DNA of 5,086 nt, from NCBI GenBank assembly GCA_002389385.1, contig DGOK01000122.1:1278-6363 (forward strand), written 5' to 3'. The DNA comes from Rhodospirillaceae bacterium UBA4468 (lineage in GTDB: Bacteria > Pseudomonadota > Alphaproteobacteria > Rhodospirillales > Casp-alpha2). Below, one piece after another: positions 1-5,086 of the stretch; position 1 is the stretch's first letter, and each line of letters begins with the position of its first letter. The position numbers were made by a program, and so were the translations under genes. Below the pieces are notes generated by a model, which made no database searches, had not been told where the DNA came from, and was given only the letters and a program-made list of their open reading frames with translations.

Positions 1-875
1 CTGCTGACCCAAAAACGCAAGGGATGAGTGAAGAGATCCTGGGCAAATGGATCAAGGCGCGCGGCAACCGCTCGGACGTGGTGGTTGCCACCAAGATCAC
101 GGGGCCCGGTCCACGGTTCAAGCATATCCGCGGCGGCGACCTCAAATTTACCAAGGCGCAAATATCAGAAGCCGTCGACAATAGTCTCCGCCGATTAGGG
201 ACTGATTACATCGATTTATACCAGACCCACTGGCCTGAGAGAGACGCCAATTACTTTGGCAAGCTTGGCTATGCACATCATCCGGATAACACAGGATGGA
301 CACCAATCACGGAAGTTGTCGATGCGATGGAATAGCAGATTAAAGCCGGCAAAATTAGATCGTTTGGCCTGTCCAACGAGACGCCTTGGGGCGTTATGGA
401 ACATCTTACAAAAGCTGGAGACCGGAGCGCTCGGGCTGTTAGTGTACAAAATCCTTATAATCTACTCAATCGGACATTCGAAGTTGGGCTGGCTGAAATG
501 GCAATTCATGAAGACGTCGGCTTGTTAGGATATTCCCCGCTTGGGTTCGGTGCGCTGACAGGAAAGTATTTGAATGGTGGATTGCCTGATGGCAGCCGCC
601 TGAAGCTGTTCCCAGATTTCAAACGGCATTTCAAGCCGCGGGGCATCGAAGCAACGCAGCGATATGTAGAGCTTGCGCACAAACACGATTTGGATCCAAC
701 TGTGATGGCATTGGCATTTGTGAACAGTCGACCATTTTTGATGTCGAACATTATTGGTGCGACAACACTGGAACAATTGATGACGAATTTGAGCTCTGAA
801 GACGTCGTGTTGAGCGATGAAATTCTGACTGAAATTGATGCCATTCATGCGGATATTCCAAATCCTGCACCGTGA
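1..875 (+). pseudogene. tas: Tas-type aldo/keto reductase, 5'-truncated by the window edge and interrupted by an in-frame TAG
   Basis: NAD(P)H-dependent oxidoreductase of the aldo/keto reductase superfamily (TIM barrel, cytosolic), closest in memory to E. coli Tas; the physiological substrate is unclear. The reading frame is open from base 3 and already matches Tas before the ATG at 24 (residues PKTQG just upstream), so that ATG is internal and about 55 N-terminal residues, including the tetrad Asp and Tyr, lie outside the window. Visible motifs are the catalytic Lys in VVVATK (codon 93-95), the catalytic His in LYQTHWPE (codon 228-230), FGKLGY, AGKIRSFGLSNET, QNPYNLLNR, GFGALTGKYLNGG and the C-terminal IGATTLEQL. 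The frame is broken only by TAG at 333-335, where E. coli Tas appears to have Glu, and then continues without a shift to TGA at 873-875. Reinitiation could start at ATG 396, but that product would lack the cofactor and catalytic half. A sequencing error or very recent loss are both possible. Family assignment is firm; the non-functional status is inferred. Confidence 0.88.
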
Positions 876-881
876 GGTCAG

Positions 882-1424
882 ATGCGGTTATTTGTTGCGA
901 TCCCTATACCAGAAAATTTAACGACAAGATTCTCGTCGTTTGCGTCAGGCGTCCGCGGTGCGCGTTGGGTTCGCCCCGAAGGTATGCACATCACGCTATT
1001 CTTTGTGGGTGAAGCAGATAGAGAACATGCGGCTGATCTTGATGTTGAGTTAAGCCAAATATCCATGCCTACTTTCGATCTGCGCTGTGATCGATTTGAT
1101 TATTTTGAACGTGGCAACAAGATCAAATCAATTTAGGCAGGGGTCGAGAATAACGATGCGTTACTCTATCTGCATAGCCGCGTAGAGGCGGCGGCAGTTC
1201 GAGCCGGGTTCGCGCGTGAAGAGCGAAAATACAAGCCTCACATTACGCTTGCTCAGTTAAATCATGCGCGTGCAGAAGATGTTGCTCAGTGGATTGCGCT
1301 GCATGATGCCATGGAGCCGGGATTAGTTCTTGTCACGCATTTCACGCTTTATTAATCACATCTAGCGCGGGAGGGTTCAATTTACGAGCCGCTCATTGAG
1401 TATAACCTCACGCAACAGGCTTGA
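882..1424 (+). pseudogene. thpR: RNA 2',3'-cyclic phosphodiesterase (2'-5' RNA ligase family), two in-frame stops
   Basis: 2H phosphoesterase of the LigT/ThpR family, which hydrolyses 2',3'-cyclic phosphate RNA ends and can join 2'-5' RNA in vitro. Read through the stops, the frame gives 180 residues, a normal family length. It begins MRLFVAIPIPE, has the first catalytic HxT motif at H36-I-T38 and the second at H120-I-T122 (KPHITL), and ends with SHLAREGSIYEPLIEYNL, the usual last strand. The frame is interrupted at codon 85 (TAG, 1134-1136), where relatives usually have the Trp of LWAGVE, and at codon 158 (TAA, 1353-1355) inside the final LYxSHL motif. There are no frameshifts. It starts 6 bases after the tas stop, with GAGG (874-877) overlapping that stop, so the two were probably co-transcribed and translationally coupled. 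The first stop leaves only 84 residues and removes the second HxT motif, so an active enzyme is not expected without readthrough. The TGA at 1422-1424 lies 4 bases from the end of the opposing phosphatase gene. Confidence 0.87.
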
Positions 1425-1428
1425 TAAA

Positions 1429-2070
1429 TTAGATCAATTCTGGCAGTTGCGTCATGTCGGAGAAGATTAAATCAGCACCAGCTTGCCACAAGACCGATGC
1501 GTCTTCTGGCACACGATGAGACGCACCAATGAAACCAAAAACGCGCATGCCGGCCCGCTTGGCGCCTTCAACCCCAAGGGCAGTATCCTCAATCACAGTA
1601 CACGCGCCAGTTTGCGCCCCCATCCGATCCGCCGCCATATAAAATAAATCAGGCGCTGGCTTGGATTGCGCAACATCGCGTCCGGAAAATAAATTTGAAT
1701 CAAAATATCCAAGCAATCCGGTGGTCTGTAAGTTCGTGCGAATTTTTTCAGGGCTGCCAGAGGACGCGACGCATTTAGGTATATGCTGAAGTCGCTCGAG
1801 TGTGGCTTGCATGCCCATCACGGGTTTTAATTCTTCGGCAAACGCTTTGATGTCTTTGTCTCTGAGTGTGGCTTCGAAGTTGTCTGGCAAATCGATGCCT
1901 TCCGCTTTCACCAAGTCGATGACGCCGGGGATCGTTCTGCCTAAAAACTGATCTCGGCATTCGATGCTGGTCACAGGATAGCCGTGGCGGCTTAGATGTG
2001 CTGCCAGTACACGGTTAGAGATGACTTCGCTATCTACCAACACGCCATCACAATCAAAAATAAGAAGCAT
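1429..2070 (-). CDS. HAD-superfamily phosphatase, subfamily IA (YieH / beta-phosphoglucomutase-like)
   Basis: Cytosolic haloacid-dehalogenase-type hydrolase of 213 residues, probably a small sugar-phosphate phosphatase. All four HAD motifs are present: motif I DCDGVLVD (nucleophile D6, acid/base D8), motif II Ser103 in CVASSGS, motif III K137 in QSKPAPD, and motif IV E161-D162 in VIEDTALGVEGAKRAGM. Residues of about 15-85 form the helical C1 cap, and the QFLGRTIPGVID segment is typical of the beta-phosphoglucomutase group. From memory the closest E. coli protein is YieH, a 6-phosphogluconate phosphatase: DCDG-LVDSEVI, LFSGRD and the ending QLPEL are shared, but the substrate cannot be read from sequence. 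Translation starts at ATG 2070-2068, 11 bases after the stop of the upstream tyrosine phosphatase gene and with only a weak Shine-Dalgarno, so it is likely second in a two-gene operon and translationally coupled. The stop is TAA. The gene is intact, with no sign of transfer. Confidence 0.92.
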   Translation of the reverse strand: MLLIFDCDGVLVDSEVISNRVLAAHLSRHGYPVTSIECRDQFLGRTIPGVIDLVKAEGIDLPDNFEATLRDKDIKAFAEELKPVMGMQATLERLQHIPKCVASSGSPEKIRTNLQTTGLLGYFDSNLFSGRDVAQSKPAPDLFYMAADRMGAQTGACTVIEDTALGVEGAKRAGMRVFGFIGASHRVPEDASVLWQAGADLIFSDMTQLPELI

Positions 2071-2081
2071 TAAGTATCCGG

Positions 2082-2567
2082 TCAGCTAAGTGCGTTGGAA
2101 TGATGTGTGCGAATGTCTGCGAGTAAACCCTCAGATGCGGTGCCGATCATATCGAAGACATCACCAAAACCGTCTGGGCCGCCGTAATATGGATCAGGTA
2201 CTTCGCGTGTATTGAGCGTTGGTGAAAAGCTTACGAACAGGCGCACCTTGTCGATATTTTCTTTCGGGCATTGGGCTGTCAGGGTCTCAATATTTTGATC
2301 GTCCATGCCGATGACATAATCAAAGGTTTTAAAGTCGCTGGGTGCTATTTGACGCGCGCGGAGGTCTTCCAAAGAAATGCCCCGTGATTTTGCTTCGGCA
2401 CGCGCACGATCATCGGGCGGGCCGCCAATGTGCCAGTCACTTGTTCCACAGGAATCTATTTCGATGTGGCCGGGCAACCCCTCATGCTCAACCAGATTTC
2501 GAAAAACGCCTTCTGCGGTTGGTGAACGACAGATATTTCCGAAACAACCAAACAAGACACGTATCAT
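2082..2567 (-). CDS. Low-molecular-weight protein tyrosine phosphatase
   Basis: Cytosolic phosphatase of 161 residues that removes phosphate from tyrosine (family activity: aryl phosphates through a phosphocysteine intermediate). The P-loop CFGNICRSP holds nucleophile C8 and phosphate-binding R14, followed by the family run TAEGVF. The acid/base Asp is D125 in VPDPYYGG. DSCGTSDWHIGGPPD (residues 38-52) is the substrate-pocket segment with W45. Length is normal for the family. The residue before the nucleophile is Gly (G7), where many relatives have Val. ATG 2567-2565 is a convincing start: the P-loop must lie near the N terminus, and AAGGAA (complement of 2573-2578) sits 5 bases upstream. The gene leads a probable operon with the HAD phosphatase and is divergent from the sirtuin gene across 66 bases. 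Bacterial members often regulate tyrosine kinases of polysaccharide export, but no such kinase gene is in view, so the partner is unknown. Confidence 0.95.
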   Translation of the reverse strand: MIRVLFGCFGNICRSPTAEGVFRNLVEHEGLPGHIEIDSCGTSDWHIGGPPDDRARAEAKSRGISLEDLRARQIAPSDFKTFDYVIGMDDQNIETLTAQCPKENIDKVRLFVSFSPTLNTREVPDPYYGGPDGFGDVFDMIGTASEGLLADIRTHHSNALS

Positions 2568-2633
2568 ACTGATTCCTTATAAGATGAGTTGATGGATTAT
2601 TGATGTGCTGGCAATGATGAGCAAGAGACGCGA

Positions 2634-3359
2634 ATGAAAAGTATTGATAAAGATGCGCCGATTGTTGTGTTGACGGGCGCAGGCATCTCAAAGGAATCTG
2701 GCTTGGATACGTTTCGAGATACAGACGGCATTTGGTCCAAGGTTCGTATTGAAGACGTTGCGACGCCGGACGCGTTCGCTCAGGACCCGGACCGTGTTCA
2801 CGCGTTCTATAATGCGCGGCGGCAAGGTTTGCTTGGTGAAAACATTAAGCCGAATGCAGCCCATCAGGCATTGGCATTGTTAGAGCGCGAATGGACTGGC
2901 GAGGTGCTTATCGTCACTCAGAATATTGATAACTTACACGAACATGGCGGCGCGCAGAATATTATCCATATGCATGGTGAGCTTTTGAAATCTATATGCA
3001 ATGGATGCGGCGCTATTACTGGGTGCACAAGCGATCTTTCGATTTCAAGTGTCTGCCGTTCGTGTGATGCCAAGGGCACTCTCCGTCCGCAGGTCGTCTG
3101 GTTCGGCAAAATGCCGTTAGAGATGGAGCGGATTGAACTCGCGTTGATGAATGCTGGGTTGTTTGTATCTATCGGGACGTCGGGCAATGTTTATCCTGCG
3201 GCGGGTTTTGTTGATGCTGTGCGGCGGTACGGGCATGGCCACACTGTTGAGCTCAACCTTGAGCCATCAGCAGGTGCGACGATGTTTGTAGAGTCGGTTC
3301 ACGGTGAAGTCACCACCATCGTGCCGAATTTTGTTAAGGGTTTGCTGTCGTCCTGTTAA
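2634..3359 (+). CDS. cobB: NAD-dependent protein deacylase, Sir2 family class III (CobB/SIRT5-like)
   Basis: Sirtuin of 241 residues that removes acyl groups from lysine using NAD+, giving nicotinamide and O-acyl-ADP-ribose; expected in the cytosol. The NAD-binding GAGISKESGLDTFRD is at residues 15-29, TQNID at 95-99 (Q96, N97, D99), and the catalytic His is H114 in HMHGE. The zinc knuckle is C122-x2-C125 and C141-x2-C144. GTSG (181-184) and NLE (208-210) complete the Rossmann fold. Y59 and R62 in AFYNARRQ match the Tyr-x-x-Arg pair that binds negatively charged acyl groups in CobB and SIRT5, so desuccinylase as well as deacetylase activity is likely (inference from family). ATG 2634 is chosen because GAGIS must lie near the N terminus; the Shine-Dalgarno is poor (AGAGA, 2624-2628). 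A weak promoter candidate is AAGACA (2554-2559), 18 bases, TATAAG (2578-2583), overlapping the neighbouring gene's start. The gene converges on the Bax-like gene with a 9-base gap. Confidence 0.95.
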   Translation: MKSIDKDAPIVVLTGAGISKESGLDTFRDTDGIWSKVRIEDVATPDAFAQDPDRVHAFYNARRQGLLGENIKPNAAHQALALLEREWTGEVLIVTQNIDNLHEHGGAQNIIHMHGELLKSICNGCGAITGCTSDLSISSVCRSCDAKGTLRPQVVWFGKMPLEMERIELALMNAGLFVSIGTSGNVYPAAGFVDAVRRYGHGHTVELNLEPSAGATMFVESVHGEVTTIVPNFVKGLLSSC

Positions 3360-3368
3360 AGGTATGGC

Positions 3369-4262
3369 TCAATCTTCAGCAAGTCGTACGCCATCAAATC
3401 GATCAAGCTTATTCCTATCCATCATAGACCTGAGCCGGGCACCGTACTTTTCTGGAATTTCAGAATATGCGGTGAGATAATTAGTGAGTTTTCGCCCACT
3501 CGGGATGGTGTCTTGCGCGCGCATTTTAGCGCGGGCTTTACGGAAACTTTTATAGGCACTATGTGTGTTTAAATTTTTGATATAGGCGCGGACACTTGCC
3601 GATATATCTTTAAAAATCATCACTTTGAATCCTTCAGCTTGATGAGGATCCATCCCGGGCGCATCCATGTTGTAGGTGCGCATCCCGAAATAATTATTAC
3701 CTTTGAGGGCGAACCTTGAAGATGCCCATCCGCTTTCAAGTGCGGCCTGTGATAAAATCAATGATGCCGGTACCACGTCTACGCGTCGCAAAAGTTCGTC
3801 TACGTCGCTCATGTCTACATCATATTTCTGATAAAGAGATTTCGGCGCAGATTTTGTATTTGCTAAAATATTCTCTCGCTCGGCACGAACCTTGTCGTTC
3901 TCGCGGGCGATAATTGGCAGCATAATTTTGAAGAAAGTTTCTTTCTTCTCTGTGATGTCGGGTATCCGGCGAAGATCCACGCCAATGCGATCAATAATTA
4001 TGTTGGGGGCAGCTTTCTCAGACGCGACGGTTGCCAGGTCGTAGTCCAAAGCACGGTGAATATCTATAGCAGTTAAAGGCGGCAGTGCCGCGATCTCGGT
4101 CTCAGTCAATACGACAGCATTTTGATCTTCGCTCGAGACAAGAAATGCCATCGCAATTGCAGTTAAACCAATTGCAGCGGCAATGGCTGTGATTGTGCGC
4201 GCACTTTGAGCTTTGATGAAGCTGTGAATTGATCTCAGCTTATTTAATAAAATCTTGTGCAT
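3369..4262 (-). CDS. Bax-like protein with glucosaminidase domain, membrane-anchored
   Basis: Predicted peptidoglycan hydrolase (endo-beta-N-acetylglucosaminidase fold, E. coli Bax/FlgJ C-terminal type) of 297 residues, probably acting in the periplasm. Residues 1-21 are basic, 22-42 form one hydrophobic segment (TITAIAAAIGLTAIAMAFLV), and no signal peptidase I site is evident, which suggests a single-span anchor with the rest in the periplasm. Residues 45-100 are low in recognisable motifs. The Bax signature begins at about 108 (TFFKIMLPIIARENDKVRAER), and the catalytic domain follows with SLILSQAALESGWASSRFA, whose E176 is the expected catalytic glutamate, then KGNNYFGMRTY. Y263, Y266 and Y273 lie in the C-terminal part typical of the fold. 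The start at ATG 4262-4260 puts the membrane segment near the N terminus; its Shine-Dalgarno is weak (GAAAG). A possible minus-strand promoter is TTTACC (4333-4328), 17 bases, TATGAT (4310-4305). The gene is divergent from the glycosylase gene. Substrate specificity is inferred. Confidence 0.9.
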   Translation of the reverse strand: MHKILLNKLRSIHSFIKAQSARTITAIAAAIGLTAIAMAFLVSSEDQNAVVLTETEIAALPPLTAIDIHRALDYDLATVASEKAAPNIIIDRIGVDLRRIPDITEKKETFFKIMLPIIARENDKVRAERENILANTKSAPKSLYQKYDVDMSDVDELLRRVDVVPASLILSQAALESGWASSRFALKGNNYFGMRTYNMDAPGMDPHQAEGFKVMIFKDISASVRAYIKNLNTHSAYKSFRKARAKMRAQDTIPSGRKLTNYLTAYSEIPEKYGARLRSMMDRNKLDRFDGVRLAED

Positions 4263-4325
4263 ATTGTTATTTTTCTTTCAGATCCCTAGGTTCTGATTGG
4301 CTCTATCATATGCTATTGAAGGAGC
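4263..4325. promoter_or_regulatory. Divergent intergenic region between the Bax-like and glycosylase genes
   Basis: This 63-base AT-rich gap must hold leader and promoter elements for both flanking genes. On the minus strand, TATGAT (4310-4305) matches the sigma-70 -10 box in five of six bases. It is preceded 17 bases upstream by TTTACC (4333-4328, four of six matches to TTGACA), which falls over the start codon region of the glycosylase gene. If both are real, transcription of the Bax-like gene would interfere with initiation of its neighbour. No comparable pair is visible for the plus strand. The prediction rests on consensus matching by eye only. Confidence 0.3.
4319..4324 (+). promoter_or_regulatory. 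Shine-Dalgarno AAGGAG, one base from ATG
   Basis: A perfect AAGGAG lies at 4319-4324, but only one base separates it from ATG 4326; usual spacing is about 5-9. The reading frame has a TGA at 4317-4319, so no earlier start exists. The next in-frame candidate is GTG 4338, 13 bases from the Shine-Dalgarno, which would shorten the protein by four residues and keep all recognisable motifs. The site therefore does not settle the start. Confidence 0.6.
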
Positions 4326-4925
4326 ATGGTAAAACCGGTGGAAACGCTCGAGAGTCTATTGCAACGTATTCGCAGCTGTGACGTCTGCAAAGCGGACCTG
4401 CCGCTTGGGCCCAGACCTATCGTGAGCGCCTCGTCATCAGCCAGGCTTTTGATCATCGGCCAGGCGCCAGGTACGAAGGTGCATCAATCCGGCGTGCCCT
4501 GGGATGATCCTTCTGGTGACCGGCTGAGAGAGTGGCTTAATCTCGATGCTGAAACATTTTATGATGATGCGCGTGTGGCTATTGTACCGACCGGGTTTTG
4601 CTATCCGGGACGTGATCCAAAGGGGGGTGATCACCCTCCCAGACCAGAATGTGCCCCGCTTTGGTACAAACCACTTCAAGCTCATCTTAAGAACGTTCGA
4701 TTGACTCTATTGGTTGGGATGCATGCGCAGGCATATCATTTGGCCGAGAGGCGGCAGCGGACCATGACGGAAACGGTGCGCGCATGGCGTACGTGTGGAC
4801 CTGACACCCTTCCAACCCCACATCCAAGCTGGCGTACGACAGGATGGATGAAGAAAAACCCTTGGTTTGAGGCCGAAATATTACCGGAATTACAGGCGCG
4901 CGTTGCGGTTTTGATGAAAAATTAA
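4326..4925 (+). CDS. Uracil-DNA glycosylase superfamily protein with probable 4Fe-4S cluster
   Basis: Probable DNA-repair glycosylase of 199 residues from the uracil-DNA glycosylase superfamily, of the small type common in alphaproteobacteria. Four cysteines, C18-x2-C21, C92 (GFCYPGRD) and C109 (PECAPLW), are arranged like the Fe-S ligands of family 4 enzymes. Motif 1 is GQAPGT (45-50), where typical family 4 enzymes have GEAPG or GEGPG, followed by GVPWDDPSGDRLREWL, the usual segment before the first helix. Motif 2 is HPSW (166-169), then RTTGWMKKNPWFEAEILP, a distinctive subgroup ending. The Gln at position 46 replaces the family 4 Glu, so catalytic activity on uracil is uncertain; binding or another base specificity is possible. 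ATG 4326 is the only upstream start, although its Shine-Dalgarno is unusually close and GTG 4338 is an alternative. The gene is divergent from the Bax-like gene, is monocistronic as far as visible, and ends in TAA. Confidence 0.88.
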   Translation: MVKPVETLESLLQRIRSCDVCKADLPLGPRPIVSASSSARLLIIGQAPGTKVHQSGVPWDDPSGDRLREWLNLDAETFYDDARVAIVPTGFCYPGRDPKGGDHPPRPECAPLWYKPLQAHLKNVRLTLLVGMHAQAYHLAERRQRTMTETVRAWRTCGPDTLPTPHPSWRTTGWMKKNPWFEAEILPELQARVAVLMKN

Positions 4926-4953
4926 GGTCAAATCTTTAATCTAATAAATATAA

Positions 4954-4989
4954 GATCAGTCGATTAATCATGTTTTGATTTCTGATCAG
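4954..4989. repeat. Nested inverted repeats downstream of the glycosylase gene
   Basis: GATCAG (4954-4959) pairs with CTGATC (4982-4987). Inside it, AATCA (4966-4970) pairs with TGATT (4976-4980) around a 5-base loop. The octamer CTGATCAG (4982-4989) is itself a perfect palindrome. No T-run follows on the plus strand, so this is not a standard intrinsic terminator. It could be a weak hairpin or a chance arrangement in AT-rich DNA. The rest of 4926-5048 shows no gene and no good promoter pair to my eye. Confidence 0.3.
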
Positions 4990-5022
4990 GGTGTCGAAAA
5001 ACGATGCTTTTTGAGTGTTGCC

Positions 5023-5066
5023 GTCGGCGGGTATGAAAACGAGGACCTATGCATACCATTACCGAC
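5023..5066 (+). promoter_or_regulatory. Inverted repeat enclosing the Shine-Dalgarno and start codon of the last gene
   Basis: GTCGG (5023-5027) pairs with CCGAC (5062-5066), and GGTATG (5030-5035) pairs with CATACC (5052-5057), giving 11 base pairs separated by a small 2-by-4 internal loop. The 16-base terminal loop (5036-5051) contains GAGGA (5041-5045) and the ATG (5049-5051), so the start codon touches the top of the stem. As RNA this could modulate ribosome access; as DNA it could be an operator. Pairing is seen directly; any function is inferred. Confidence 0.4.
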
Positions 5067-5086
5067 AATGATTTGTTCCACAGATT
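5049..5086 (+). CDS. Start of an unidentified gene, cut by the window edge
   Basis: ATG 5049 opens a frame with no stop to the window end, giving 12 residues: MHTITDNDLFHR. GAGGA at 5041-5045 lies 3 bases upstream, a usable if short Shine-Dalgarno spacing. The 'DxxLF' pattern faintly recalls the N terminus of succinate-semialdehyde dehydrogenases (GabD), but 12 residues cannot support a name. Its start region lies inside an inverted repeat at 5023-5066. A coding start is plausible because of the ribosome-binding site and the 123-base non-coding gap before it, but it could also be chance. Confidence 0.45.
   Translation, partial: MHTITDNDLFHR

Noticed and set aside
24..335. ATG at 24 as the start of a short reductase gene
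   Set aside because: Tas-like residues (PKTQG) lie in the same frame just upstream and the frame is open to the window edge, so this Met is internal.
506..848. Two overlapping minus-strand reading frames opposite the reductase gene
   Set aside because: They lie antisense to a clearly recognisable coding frame, have no family features and no Shine-Dalgarno sequence; they are shadows.
2590..2619. Three TGATG pentamers (2590, 2601, 2615) between the divergent phosphatase and sirtuin genes
   Set aside because: Spacing is irregular (11 and 14 bases) and the motif is short; chance repetition in a small AT-rich gap is likely.
4437..4685. Minus-strand reading frame inside the glycosylase gene
   Set aside because: It is antisense to conserved motifs of the glycosylase and its translation resembles no family I know.
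4991..5015. A5 run followed by a T5 run (4997-5001 and 5008-5012) as a terminator
   Set aside because: Only five A-T pairs with no GC stem; too weak to form an intrinsic terminator.
1..5086. Phage-defence or other novel multi-gene system
   Set aside because: The Sir2 and phosphatase families can occur in defence loci, but here the sirtuin is a compact stand-alone deacylase without effector domains, and the neighbours are housekeeping-type enzymes on alternating strands.

Overview
The window looks like ordinary chromosomal DNA of a Gram-negative proteobacterium of moderate GC content, most likely an alphaproteobacterium. The Sir2-family protein (run 'ATPDAFAQ', motif Y-x-x-R) and the Fe-S uracil-DNA glycosylase-like protein read like alphaproteobacterial versions. 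This placement comes from remembered family features, not a search. I see no mobile element, CRISPR array, tRNA or rRNA.

Layout, left to right. (1) Positions 1-1424, plus strand: two adjacent genes broken by nonsense codons. The first is a Tas-type aldo/keto reductase that enters from the left edge with an in-frame TAG at 333-335. Six bases later comes a ThpR-type RNA 2',3'-cyclic phosphodiesterase (2H phosphoesterase) with an in-frame TAG at 1134-1136 and TAA at 1353-1355. Both keep a single continuous frame and their visible family motifs, so the damage looks recent. (2) Positions 1429-2567, minus strand: a probable two-gene operon of a low-molecular-weight protein tyrosine phosphatase followed by a YieH-like HAD phosphatase. 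(3) Positions 2634-3359, plus strand, divergent from the phosphatase: a class III sirtuin carrying the Tyr/Arg pair associated with desuccinylase activity. (4) Positions 3369-4262, minus strand, convergent with the sirtuin: a membrane-anchored Bax-like glucosaminidase-domain protein. (5) Positions 4326-4925, plus strand, divergent from it: a small uracil-DNA glycosylase-like protein with four cysteines placed like the Fe-S ligands of family 4. (6) Positions 4926-5048: a non-coding stretch, followed by the first 12 codons of an unidentified gene running off the right edge. A two-part inverted repeat encloses that gene's Shine-Dalgarno sequence and start codon.

The genes do not form an obvious pathway. 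They are a mixed set of metabolite and phosphoprotein phosphatases, protein deacylation, cell-wall remodelling, DNA repair and RNA-end processing. I found no convincing new multi-gene system. The observations most worth checking are the clustered nonsense codons without frameshifts, the start-codon hairpin at 5023-5066, and the very short Shine-Dalgarno spacing of the glycosylase gene.
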